The notes: generated from the letters alone by a model not told the origin. A stretch of 64,000 bases of DNA from Pseudomonadota bacterium (GCA_030538085.1 JAUNUR010000008.1:1-64000); one strand, 5' to 3'. Shown: positions 11,484-18,832, counted from the first letter of the stretch. Numbers and translations: made by a program.

Positions 11484-12458
11484 TCACGCCAGCATCCCCA
11501 ACAGTGCCGCGCACGCCAACAGCGTCGCCACGCCCACGGTGCGCGACCCGATGCCGCAGGCGCGCACGGTGTCGGCAGCCTCGGGGGTTCGGCCTTCGGG
11601 GTTGAGCGTGTAGACGCCCGGCTTGCGCAGGTGCACGCCCAGCGCATGCGCCATGGCCGCCATGGGCCATCCGCCGTTGGGCGACGGCGTGCGCGCCGCA
11701 TCGCGCCGCCAGCCGCGCGCTCCACCCAGCAGCGCGATCAGCACCGCGGTGATGCGCGCCGGCAGCCAGCCCAGCACGTCGTCGGCGCGCGCCGCCCACT
11801 TGCCGGCCCATTGCCAGTCGCGTTCGCCCCGCACGCCGGGGTAGCCCCACATCGCGTCCGCCGTGTTGGCGAAGCGGAACAACGCCGCCCCCGGCAGCCC
11901 CAGCAGCACGAACCAGAACAGCGGCGCCACCACCGAATCGTTCAGGTTCTCGGCCAGGCTCTCGATGGCGCTCTCGCGCACCTGCGCGGGGCTCAACTCG
12001 GACACGTCGCGGCTCACCAGCCGCGCCAGCCGCTCGCGCCCAGCGGGCAGCGATTCGCCCAGCGCGCGCTCCACCGCCAGCACCTCGTCGTGCAGCATGG
12101 CCCAGGCCAGCAGCGGTTTCAAAAACAGCCCCAGCGCCAGCACCGTCAGCCACACCGGCTGCGTGAGCACCCAGGCCTGAAACAGCCATGCCAGCGCGAA
12201 CACCGCCGCCGCCGCGCCGCACCACGACAGCGCGGCAAACCAGAAGATGCGCGCATCGGACAGCACGCGCGGCTCGCCCATGCGCGGCGCCAACCGCTCG
12301 CCCGCCCAGGCCAGCCAGCGCCCCATCCACGCCACCGGGTGCCAGCGCATGCCGGGTTCGCCCAGCAAGCGGTCGATGGCAAGGGCCAGCGCGGGCGCAC
12401 AGGCCAGCAGCACGGCGTCCGCCCCGAACTCCGTCACCGGCGGGCTGCCCCAGATCAT
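11484..12458 (-). CDS. cbiB: Adenosylcobinamide-phosphate synthase
   Basis: Integral membrane enzyme (324 residues) that attaches aminopropanol phosphate to adenosylcobyric acid in cobalamin synthesis (CbiB/CobD). Family landmarks visible: DRLLGEPGMRWHPVAWMGR near the N-terminus, RDVSELSPAQVRESAIESLA and ENLNDSVVAPLFWF, then RFANTADAMWGY, and the C-terminal SPNGGWPMAAMAHALGV. Several hydrophobic segments follow these motifs. The ATG at 12458 has GAGG upstream; the frame continues further 5' without family residues. No other cobalamin gene is within the window, so the rest of the pathway must lie elsewhere. Confidence 0.93.
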   Translation of the reverse strand: MIWGSPPVTEFGADAVLLACAPALALAIDRLLGEPGMRWHPVAWMGRWLAWAGERLAPRMGEPRVLSDARIFWFAALSWCGAAAAVFALAWLFQAWVLTQPVWLTVLALGLFLKPLLAWAMLHDEVLAVERALGESLPAGRERLARLVSRDVSELSPAQVRESAIESLAENLNDSVVAPLFWFVLLGLPGAALFRFANTADAMWGYPGVRGERDWQWAGKWAARADDVLGWLPARITAVLIALLGGARGWRRDAARTPSPNGGWPMAAMAHALGVHLRKPGVYTLNPEGRTPEAADTVRACGIGSRTVGVATLLACAALLGMLA

Positions 12459-12607
12459 CGGGCACCTCGGCAAACGGCGGCTGGAGCACGGGTAACAGTC
12501 ATCGGGCAATTGTCCCCCACGGAACTTGTCACATCCCGGTTGAAACCGCTGGCTAGCATGGTCGCCAATGCTGGACATTCCGTCCGGCAGCACAAGGAGC
12601 GCGAAAC

Positions 12608-12853
12608 ATGGACACCACCACCCAAACCCTGCTGGCCGCCGATCTGGCCGACCGCTGGATCGACGCCATCCTGAGCGAGCAGCCCGACGTGTTGCTGCAC
12701 GCCGACACCGACGAACCCCTGACGCCCGAGGACATGGCGCGCAACCTGGCGCAGTTCCGCGCCACCCTGATCGAGGAGCTGAGCGAGCAGCCCATCGCGT
12801 TCGCGATGGACGACGACGATGACGATGAGGCCGATGACGCCGAAGAGCGTTGA
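12608..12853 (+). CDS. Small acidic hypothetical protein
   Basis: 81 residues, strongly acidic, ending in a run of aspartates (DDDDDDEADDAEER). No known motif. It is believed to be real because an AAGGAG site lies at good distance from the ATG and the frame shows the strong GC third-position bias of its neighbours. It is divergent from cbiB and followed by a strong hairpin. Function unknown. Confidence 0.65.
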   Translation: MDTTTQTLLAADLADRWIDAILSEQPDVLLHADTDEPLTPEDMARNLAQFRATLIEELSEQPIAFAMDDDDDDEADDAEER

Positions 12854-12888
12854 CGCATCCACCCTCTCTCGAACAGCAAGAAACGAGA

Positions 12889-12923
12889 AAGGGGCTACGG
12901 CCTGGATGGCTGTAGCCCCTTGT
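12889..12923. terminator. Hairpin terminator at the left junction of the integrated element
   Basis: AAGGGGCTACGGCC pairs with GGCTGTAGCCCCTT. It can end the small acidic gene on the plus strand and was probably the original terminator of tRNA-Pro on the minus strand before the element inserted between them. Confidence 0.7.
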
Positions 12924-12930
12924 AAACAAT

Positions 12931-12974
12931 GGTCGGCGTGGCGGGATTCGAACTCGCTACCCCTTGCACCCCAT
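12931..12974. repeat. attL: copy of the tRNA-Pro 3' end
   Basis: Identical to 18745-18788 except for T at 12958 in place of G. After CACCCCAT the tRNA sequence breaks off, so this copy is not a functional tRNA gene. Confidence 0.9.
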
Positions 12975-13106
12975 CTAGGTGTTTGATACATTTCACTCGT
13001 CTGAGCACAGATCGACAAACACCAACAAAATCATTGTTTGTCAAATACTTAGGATCGCTCATTGTCTCGTTTGCGAACCGAATTGTTACACTGTAGCTCA
13101 TGCAGT

Positions 13107-13129
13107 TGTTGGGCACATTGTTGGGCACA
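13107..13129. repeat. Tandem TGTTGGGCACA, left end of element
   Basis: Two copies of the 11-mer (13107-13117 and 13119-13129), repeated exactly at the other end (18665-18687). Position just inside attL and before the recombinase suggests binding sites for the recombinase or its directionality factor. Confidence 0.7.
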
Positions 13130-13198
13130 AAATCGAATGCGCCCTAGCCCAACAGGATGTGCAACAAGGCCACCAGAAGGCCGCACGAAAGGCGAACA

Positions 13199-14617
13199 AT
13201 GAGCGACACCACCCAGACCACCACCAGCACAGCGAAGCCCAAGGGCGACCGCTGGCAGCACAAGGAGTTGGAGGCCGCGATCAAGAATCCGGCAATCACC
13301 CGCGTGTCTGAAGCGGGCCTCTATGGAGTGGTTAGGCGCGGCAAGGACGGATCACCCTCCGTCATGTTCCGCTGGCGCTTTCGGCATGGTGGAAAACTGT
13401 TGGACTTCACTTGTGGCACATGGCCCAAGGACTCTCTGGCAACCATCCGACAAACCCATGAGTGGGCACAGGACGAACTCAAAGCGGGCCGCAACCCCAA
13501 CGCCACCCGGCAACTGTCCAAGGTGCAGGAAGCCCAGACTCAGGCCGAACAAATCCGCATCCATGAAACTGAGACCGTGGAAGCCCTCGCCCTCAAGTGG
13601 CAGTCCGTGGAGTTGACCAAGCGCGTGTCTGGTGAGCAGGAAACCGGGCGCTTTGATAACGGCGTGGAGTTGATGCGCTCCTTCACCAAGGACGTGTTTC
13701 CCGCCATCGGCTCCAAGCCGGTGCAGGCAGTCACCAAGACCGATTGCCTCCACGTCCTCAACAGCGTTAAGGAGCGGGGAGCCTTGCGCATGGCGAATCG
13801 CTTGCTCAACGACATGACCCAGTTCTTCAACTGGTGCCGCGTCATGGGCTACATCACCACCAGCCCATTGGAGGATGTGCGCCGCAAGCATGTGGGCGGT
13901 AAGGCCACCCCACGCGACCGCGTTCTCTGGGACGTATCTCCGACCACCACCAAGCCAGAAGCCGAACTTCAGGAACTCCGTGACCGCCTGCCATCGGCAC
14001 GCCTGCAACGAGAAAGCGAACTCACCATTTGGATTCTGTTGTCCACTATGGCCCGCGTGGGCGAGATTGCCAAGGCACAGTGGAAGGACGTGGACTTGAC
14101 CAAGGGAGTGTGGTTCCTGCCTGAGACCAAGAACGGCAAGGCGCACCACATACACCTGAGCGCCTTCGCCCTCCGACACTTCCGTGAACTCCACTCACTC
14201 ACAGGCACCAGCCAATGGGTACTCCCAGGCAGGAACAAGCGCGGGGACGGCACGCCAGCCGATCACGTATGCCCGAAGTCCCTGGCGAAGCAGTTTGGCG
14301 ACCGACAAGAGCGTGACACGCCCATGAGTGGCCGCACCAAGGCGACCGGCACCCTCGCCCTGCCCGGTGGCAAATGGACGCCGCACGACCTCCGCCGCAC
14401 TGGTGCCACGATCATGGCCCATCTAGGCGTGTCGGTGGACATCATCGAGAAGGCACTGAACCACACGCCCGCCAACTCGCTGATTGCCGTTTACCAGACG
14501 GCCAGCCGTTACCAAGAGCAGCAAGTCGCATGGGACAAGCTAGGAGCGCATCTCGACTGGATTCTCACTGGCGAACAGTCCAACGTGGTGGCGCTGCCTC
14601 AGAAACTGATTGCATAG
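13199..14617 (+). CDS. Tyrosine-type site-specific recombinase (integrase)
   Basis: Phage-type integrase of 472 residues, the likely enzyme that inserted the element into tRNA-Pro. The catalytic set is complete: Arg286 in STMARVGEIA, Lys314 in TKNGKAHHIHL, His396 and Arg399 in TPHDLRRTGAT, His422 in ALNHTPAN and the nucleophile Tyr432 in AVYQTASR. An N-terminal arm-binding region (about 40-100) and a core-binding domain (about 125-230) precede it. The ATG at 13199 follows AAAGGCG; the frame is open to 13157. It sits just inside attL, as usual for tRNA-targeting elements. Confidence 0.95.
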   Translation: MSDTTQTTTSTAKPKGDRWQHKELEAAIKNPAITRVSEAGLYGVVRRGKDGSPSVMFRWRFRHGGKLLDFTCGTWPKDSLATIRQTHEWAQDELKAGRNPNATRQLSKVQEAQTQAEQIRIHETETVEALALKWQSVELTKRVSGEQETGRFDNGVELMRSFTKDVFPAIGSKPVQAVTKTDCLHVLNSVKERGALRMANRLLNDMTQFFNWCRVMGYITTSPLEDVRRKHVGGKATPRDRVLWDVSPTTTKPEAELQELRDRLPSARLQRESELTIWILLSTMARVGEIAKAQWKDVDLTKGVWFLPETKNGKAHHIHLSAFALRHFRELHSLTGTSQWVLPGRNKRGDGTPADHVCPKSLAKQFGDRQERDTPMSGRTKATGTLALPGGKWTPHDLRRTGATIMAHLGVSVDIIEKALNHTPANSLIAVYQTASRYQEQQVAWDKLGAHLDWILTGEQSNVVALPQKLIA

Positions 14618-14621
14618 CACG

Positions 14622-14651
14622 TTGACGCTCGACTAGATGCGGTGAGATAAT
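14622..14651 (+). promoter_or_regulatory. Candidate sigma-70 promoter for the AlpA-like gene
   Basis: TTGACG, 18 bases, GATAAT, immediately after the recombinase stop. It would start a transcript about 130 bases before the AlpA-like gene. Confidence 0.5.
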
Positions 14652-14784
14652 CATCGCGTCTTTCATCGGCAATGGAGTGCTTAACGATGAAGGTAGCGCA
14701 ACGCTGCTTTCTGCACTCTGAGCCAGATTCCCATGGCGCATGCAGAAACGGTTGTACGTAGCAACCTTTTCTGGATTCACTGCC

Positions 14785-15024
14785 ATGGCGATCACCTACA
14801 ACAAGCCCCAGTCCGCAACGCCGCCACCTCCCGCTGGCGTTGATGTACTTCTCAGCCCCCAAGACATTCAAGGGTGGCTAAAAATCTCCCGACCCACCTT
14901 TTACCGCTGGCTTGGAATGAAGACATTCCCAGCGCATGACGCCATGGCCGGATGTCGCCCACGCTGGAAGCGCTCCAGCGTACAGGCATGGATTGATGCA
15001 GGTGGCACCAAGCCGGTGAAGTAG
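14785..15024 (+). CDS. AlpA-like helix-turn-helix regulator / excisionase
   Basis: Small DNA-binding protein (79 residues from this start). The central part LLSPQDIQGWLKISRPTFYRWLGMKTFPA followed by RPRWKRSSVQAWIDA has the winged-HTH pattern of AlpA and related excisionases, which control integrase expression or excision in satellites such as P4. The start is uncertain: ATG at 14740 and 14785 are both in frame and neither has a clear ribosome site. The Pro-rich stretch (TPPPPAG) before the HTH is unusual. Confidence 0.72.
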   Translation: MAITYNKPQSATPPPPAGVDVLLSPQDIQGWLKISRPTFYRWLGMKTFPAHDAMAGCRPRWKRSSVQAWIDAGGTKPVK

Positions 15025-15029
15025 GGACG

Positions 15030-15062
15030 AAAAAATCCCCTCGACCATTGCTGACCGAGGGG
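15030..15062 (-). terminator. Hairpin terminator reading on the minus strand
   Basis: CCCCTCG and CGAGGGG pair around a 12-base loop; on the minus strand the stem is followed by six T. All clear genes nearby are on the plus strand, so it either blocks antisense transcription or works imperfectly after the AlpA-like gene. Confidence 0.55.
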
Positions 15063-15261
15063 TAATCCGTTCCAACAAATGAAGGACGCCGGGCGAGCAA
15101 ACCCGGCCTCTGAATTGTGGTCTCGCCAGAACCTCCGAACAACCGCTTCAGCGTTTCGATATGCGGGTGTCAAGTGACACCTTCCGCACCGTAAACCGTT
15201 ACCCAAAACGAACGGTGCGTTACCTGCACATCGAGACCAACCGAATCCATGAAAGCATCAA

Positions 15262-16536
15262 ATGAGCACGCATACACCGCAAAAAACAGCGTTTCTTGTG
15301 GGCGCATCAGTAGGCCAAAACGGCACCGTTACCCCACCTGTGGGAGAGAAGGATAAGAAAGCCCTCCACCAAGAAAATATGGATGCAGGGAACGCGGTGG
15401 AAGACTCTTTTCTGAGAGGTAAAGGCATCCTCAATCCAGAAAAGATGTCCTCCCAGGCCAAGGTAATGTGCAGAACTGACCCTGCTTACCTGACCATGTA
15501 CCTGGACATGCAGATCAAGCTGGTCTCTGGTGCTGGTGCCACTGCCAACAGCTTCAAGACTTCAGCACTTCCCCACCTGAAGCCGTTGGCAGAGTGGTTC
15601 AACAAGCGCAAAGACCGCGCAGAAAGCACAGCCCAATGGGGCGCGCCATCGCCCGAGTTTATGGTTTGGCCGGGTATTTGCTGGCACCTTGGCCCCAACC
15701 CCGATCCGGGGAAATTGTCTATTGATCGTATCGACCCGACCAAGCCGTACATCGAAGGCAATCTACGGTGGGCAGATAGGGCCACCCAGGCAGCAAACCA
15801 GCGCCGCAACCGCAAGAACGCCTGGAACGACATCTCCATCACCGATGCACAGCTATCACATGAGCTTGCGAAACTGGGGGTACTCAACCAACAAGGCAAA
15901 CCCCACTCCCCCGACTCCATCAAGCAGATGCGCTACCGCATCAAGAAAGACATCGACAAAGACGGCAAGCCCAGGTTCCTGACACCTGAAGCAATCCACG
16001 GTGAATTGCTGAAGCGCTTGAAGGTTCCCGCTATCACAGCAAAGTCAGGCGACCCCATTAGGGACGAACCGCTTGCACCCGGTCTCGGCATTGATTGGGA
16101 GAGTGAGAAGCAGGCCAAGCCCTGGTTATCGAACATCACCTTCCAGATCGATTTCACCAAGAGCATGACAGAAAAGATTGAACGCTCGCTAACGTACTTT
16201 TACTCTGTTGACCCCAAAAGCTCCGTTGTCCCTGGCCTTGAGCTTCGTCTGACCAAGACACGGGAGTTCTTGTTGATGCTGAAAAATCGTCTGCAACAGC
16301 TTCACTTCAAGAATGCTGAAGCCCTGAATCGAAAAATCAACCCATACGACACGGGGAAACTGCAGACACCAGCAGGCTTCAACGCTCCCGCACCGATCAC
16401 ACCGCCCAAGCCAAAGTTTGAAGCAGCGCCACCAAAACCAGTTGTACAGGGTGAAGAGGACGAGGAAGACGATAAGCCGTTTTTCCTCAGTGGTGAGGCG
16501 CTAGCCCAGCACCTCAAAGAACTTGGATGCTCATGA
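15262..16536 (+). CDS. Hypothetical protein with HNH-nuclease-like segment
   Basis: 424 residues; no full-length family recognised. A central segment LSIDRIDPTKPYIEGNLRWA followed by DRATQAANQRRNRKN (about 153-187) resembles the second half of phage HNH endonucleases, where the pattern is usually HSLDRIDN...Y...N.RWA. The His that normally precedes SLDRID is missing here, so catalysis is doubtful. The first 60 residues are low in structure, the middle is basic, and the C-terminus is Pro-rich then acidic (EEDEEDDK). It is the largest gene of the element after the recombinase. Confidence 0.7.
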   Translation: MSTHTPQKTAFLVGASVGQNGTVTPPVGEKDKKALHQENMDAGNAVEDSFLRGKGILNPEKMSSQAKVMCRTDPAYLTMYLDMQIKLVSGAGATANSFKTSALPHLKPLAEWFNKRKDRAESTAQWGAPSPEFMVWPGICWHLGPNPDPGKLSIDRIDPTKPYIEGNLRWADRATQAANQRRNRKNAWNDISITDAQLSHELAKLGVLNQQGKPHSPDSIKQMRYRIKKDIDKDGKPRFLTPEAIHGELLKRLKVPAITAKSGDPIRDEPLAPGLGIDWESEKQAKPWLSNITFQIDFTKSMTEKIERSLTYFYSVDPKSSVVPGLELRLTKTREFLLMLKNRLQQLHFKNAEALNRKINPYDTGKLQTPAGFNAPAPITPPKPKFEAAPPKPVVQGEEDEEDDKPFFLSGEALAQHLKELGCS

Positions 16537-16596
16537 CAACCAACTAAATGGTTAGTCAAACCAACGTCCGGCAACCAATTGCAAACGATATATAGA

Positions 16597-16625
16597 TTGA
16601 ATTTTTCATAACAATTTCATATAAT
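16597..16625 (+). promoter_or_regulatory. Strong sigma-70 promoter before the XkdF-like gene
   Basis: TTGAAT, 17 bases, TATAAT, in an AT-rich patch that stands out from the surroundings. The -10 lies 35 bases before the GTG start at 16661, so the following gene has its own promoter. Confidence 0.65.
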
Positions 16626-16660
16626 GAAATCCATCATCAACTTCCACCAACGAGGCCAAC

Positions 16661-17347
16661 GTGAAAGTTAAAGCGATCATGCGCAAGATGACCAATGCGA
16701 AGGTGGATTTCATCAGCTTGGTGGATCGTGGCGCAAACCGAATCCCGTTCCGAACCATCAAATCTGAAGGAGGCACCATGCTCGACCTAACCCAACTGCG
16801 CCACGTCTTCAAGGGCGATGCGCCCGCCCAGGCCAAACCCACCAGCATGGGATTCGCGGCGATCCTCCGTGGTGGCAAGCCAGCACCTCAGACCGTGGCG
16901 AAGTCGGCACCCGTGCAGTCAGTTGCAAAACACGTTGAGACAAATCGAGCAAACCCAGTGGTAACCCCATCGGCATCACGCCAGCCCGAGCCGCAACAGC
17001 TTGCACCGAATCAGGCCCCAGCACCGCGCCGTGCCGGGAACACCCCGAAGCAACCCGCCCCCTCCCGCGATACGGTCACCCTGAAGGAGTTGCGGGGCGA
17101 AATCGACAACGCCCTGGCACGACGCAAGAAGGAAGACGAACAGGAGCAGTTCAACGCCAAGCGCAGCGCCTTTGCACAGATCGCACCGACCCGACAAGAT
17201 CAAGTTCCACAGGGTGGCCGTGGGGATGCGTGGAGCCTCCGCAATCATGGTGCGCAACTGGCTGTGCAGCTTCTGGGAGGCACTGACAAACCCTTGCCAG
17301 CGAACACCGCTTTCCGACCCTTCAGCGCTGCGGGCAACAAGGCATAA
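16661..17347 (+). CDS. Protein with N-terminal phage XkdF-like motif
   Basis: 228 residues starting at GTG with GAGG six bases before it. Residues 16-30 (DFISLVDRGANRIPF) match a motif found at the start of XkdF-type phage proteins linked to prohead maturation. The rest is Pro/Ala/Gln-rich and probably disordered (about 55-135), then a charged helix (RGEIDNALARRKKEDEQEQF) and a short C-terminal region. There is no protease core, so this is either a shortened derivative or a protein that uses only the motif. Function unknown; the phage link is an inference. Confidence 0.62.
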   Translation: MKVKAIMRKMTNAKVDFISLVDRGANRIPFRTIKSEGGTMLDLTQLRHVFKGDAPAQAKPTSMGFAAILRGGKPAPQTVAKSAPVQSVAKHVETNRANPVVTPSASRQPEPQQLAPNQAPAPRRAGNTPKQPAPSRDTVTLKELRGEIDNALARRKKEDEQEQFNAKRSAFAQIAPTRQDQVPQGGRGDAWSLRNHGAQLAVQLLGGTDKPLPANTAFRPFSAAGNKA

Positions 17348-17422
17348 CCAAGATGCTCAGGGGTAGGCATCACCAACGCCATACGCGCCTATCCCTGACC
17401 TCTTCCAGCCTGACAAACAGCC

Positions 17423-17454
17423 GCGCTATTCCAAGGCAGGGGAGCGCTATTCCA
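17423..17454. promoter_or_regulatory. Direct repeat GCGCTATTCCA, 21 bases apart
   Basis: Copies at 17423-17433 and 17444-17454 are spaced two helical turns apart, 33 bases before the start of the HTH gene at 17487. This is a plausible operator for a regulator binding one face of the DNA, perhaps the HTH protein itself. Confidence 0.4.
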
Positions 17455-17486
17455 CAGGCTGAAGTACCCAGAACAAAGGTGAAGCT

Positions 17487-17921
17487 ATGACCGTCGCCTA
17501 TTCCAAGCCCAGCCCGCAAAAACTCTTGTCAAATCGCCAGCTAAAAGCCTTGATTGGCTTGGCAGAAGGCATGACTCAGGCCGCAGCAGCAGAGTTCGCG
17601 GGGGTATCTGCCCAGACCCTCACAGCATGGGCACAAGATCACGCATTCCACTCCCGCTTGGAAGACGAAATCTACTCCCGCAGCCTGGACGACGCGGCAT
17701 TCCACAAGCACCTACGCCGCAAGGCTCTGCGAGTGTTCACGGACGGCCTCGACTCTCCAAACCCATCGCAACGCATGTGGGCAGCGAAGGAAGTCCTGGC
17801 CCGCATCCCTGCCGACCCTGAAGAGGAAGAGGCAGCATTGAACAGGGCAATCTGTGAATCCGTTATGGCGACCGAGGGACTACCATCAAGTCATTCGACA
17901 TGGCAGGATCGGCACTGCTAA
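17487..17921 (+). CDS. HTH protein resembling phage terminase small subunit
   Basis: 144 residues. The N-terminal half contains QLKALIGLAEGMTQAAAAEFAGVSAQTLTAWAQD, a helix-turn-helix like those of small terminase subunits and phBC6A51-type proteins that recognise phage packaging sites. The second half (LRRKALRVFTDGLDSPNPSQRMWAAKEVLARI) is helical, as in that family. A ribosome site (AAAGGTG) precedes the ATG. A transcriptional regulator is the alternative. Terminator at 17936 follows. Confidence 0.6.
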   Translation: MTVAYSKPSPQKLLSNRQLKALIGLAEGMTQAAAAEFAGVSAQTLTAWAQDHAFHSRLEDEIYSRSLDDAAFHKHLRRKALRVFTDGLDSPNPSQRMWAAKEVLARIPADPEEEEAALNRAICESVMATEGLPSSHSTWQDRHC

Positions 17922-17935
17922 CCCGCACCCACCAC

Positions 17936-17957
17936 AGCCCCAGCAATGGGGCTTTTT
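17936..17957 (+). terminator. Rho-independent terminator after the HTH gene
   Basis: AGCCCC, six-base loop, GGGGCT, then TTTTT. It separates the rightward genes of the element from the leftward membrane protein gene. Confidence 0.8.
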
Positions 17958-17979
17958 GCTGTCGGCCTTGACCTGATCA

Positions 17980-18642
17980 TCAACCAAGGAGCGCTATCCA
18001 CTGGCGAAGGTCAGGTGCGACACCACCGAGAATCGTGCCAAAGAAGAGCAGAACAACGCCGACACCAGAAACATGAAAACCACCTGTCGCCGTTGCCTCG
18101 ATCTTCCTTGAAACATCATCAATCTGCCCAGCCATCTGTCGCGCTTGTGCATCTAGCGCTTGCTGGGCCTTCTTTTCAGCTTGGAGCACCGCTATGTGCG
18201 TCTCCCCTTGGGCTGCCTCCAACTCCTTGATGATCTTCTCCAAGTGCCCCAACCGCCCTTCAACCGTCTGATCGGCAGACGGGCCGTGTGTTGAGTAAGC
18301 ATACGCCTGACCCATCATGACGGGGAAAGACCCGTTCACAGATGCAGTGATGGTGCGCGGATTGAACGAGGGGAACTCGTTGATCCAACCTCGGAACTGC
18401 GACCTCAAGGTAGGCTGCCCAAAGTCCGCCCGTGTCTTCAAGATGCCCCACACCACGGTCATCACACCTCCGAGTTGCAGGCACATGCCAGAGAGACGGG
18501 AAGCCTTCTCCGACCACCCACACATCCACGTCACGGCAAAGGCAACCATCACGAGTAGGAAAGCCACCCAGTAGTGATGTGCGACTGGCACCCTACGTGC
18601 CCAGAGACCCACGTACCTTATCCATCGTGCGAATCTCTTCAT
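17980..18642 (-). CDS. Membrane protein with central coiled coil (element cargo)
   Basis: 220 residues, not recognised. Two hydrophobic helices near the N-terminus (WVAFLLVMVAFAVTWMCGW and a second around 50-68), a soluble section of about 110 residues with a predicted coiled coil (GRLGHLEKIIKELEAAQ to DDVSRKIEATAT), and a third hydrophobic helix near the C-terminus (VSGVGVVLLFFGTILGGV). The ATG at 18642 follows a strong AGGAGG site. It is the only gene of the element on this strand and lies next to attR, where cargo genes of satellites often sit. Function unknown. Confidence 0.75.
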   Translation of the reverse strand: MKRFARWIRYVGLWARRVPVAHHYWVAFLLVMVAFAVTWMCGWSEKASRLSGMCLQLGGVMTVVWGILKTRADFGQPTLRSQFRGWINEFPSFNPRTITASVNGSFPVMMGQAYAYSTHGPSADQTVEGRLGHLEKIIKELEAAQGETHIAVLQAEKKAQQALDAQARQMAGQIDDVSRKIEATATGGFHVSGVGVVLLFFGTILGGVAPDLRQWIALLG

Positions 18643-18664
18643 GATCCCTCCTAGCAATCCAATG

Positions 18665-18687
18665 TGTTGGGCACATTGTTGGGCACA
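18665..18687. repeat. Tandem TGTTGGGCACA, right end of element
   Basis: Copies at 18665-18675 and 18677-18687, the same pair and the same orientation as at 13107-13129, just inside attR. Confidence 0.7.
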
Positions 18688-18698
18688 AATCGAAAAAA

Positions 18699-18735
18699 AG
18701 AAAAAGGACTTAGCCCCTTGCGAAGCTAAGTCCTT
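18699..18735 (-). terminator. Terminator of tRNA-Pro supplied by the element
   Basis: AAGGACTTAGC pairs with GCTAAGTCCTT; on the minus strand it is followed by TTTTTC and more T. It restores a terminator close to the tRNA after insertion displaced the original one. Confidence 0.8.
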
Positions 18736-18743
18736 GATATAAA

Positions 18744-18820
18744 TGGTCGGCGTGGCGGGATTCGAACTCGCGACCCCTTGCACCCCATGCAAGTGCGCTA
18801 CCAGGCTGCGCTACACGCCG
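18744..18820 (-). tRNA. tRNA-Pro (anticodon GGG)
   Basis: 77-base gene with encoded CCA. Acceptor stem CGGCGTG/CACGCCG, D-arm GCGCAGCCTGGTAGCGC, anticodon stem CTTGC/GCAAG with loop ATGGGGT (anticodon GGG), T-arm with GTTCGAATCC. Its 3' half is the attachment site of the element to its left. Confidence 0.96.
18745..18788. repeat. attR: 3' part of tRNA-Pro
   Basis: The 44 bases shared with 12931-12974; they run from the acceptor end through the T-arm and variable loop into the anticodon loop. Confidence 0.9.
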
Positions 18821-18832
18821 ACAAGCCGAGCA

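Larger units (their letters stand above)
12931..18788. mobile_element. Integrated element in tRNA-Pro(GGG), possible phage satellite
   Basis: Bounded by a 44-base direct repeat (12931-12974 and 18745-18788, one mismatch) that matches the 3' part of the tRNA-Pro gene; the unit of insertion is 5814 bases. It carries, left to right, a tyrosine recombinase, an AlpA-like regulator, a 424-residue protein with an HNH-like signature, a protein beginning with an XkdF-like motif, an HTH protein resembling small terminase subunits and, on the opposite strand, a membrane protein. Base composition is visibly less GC-rich than the flanks. No replication, portal, capsid or tail genes are present, so it is not a complete prophage. 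Confidence 0.88.

Noticed and set aside
12931..12974. Second tRNA-Pro gene
   Set aside because: Only the 3' part matches; the anticodon stem and 5' half are absent. It is the att copy.
14901..15206. Minus-strand frame of 101 codons beside the AlpA-like gene
   Set aside because: Antisense to the AlpA-like gene over part of its length, no ribosome site, no motif.
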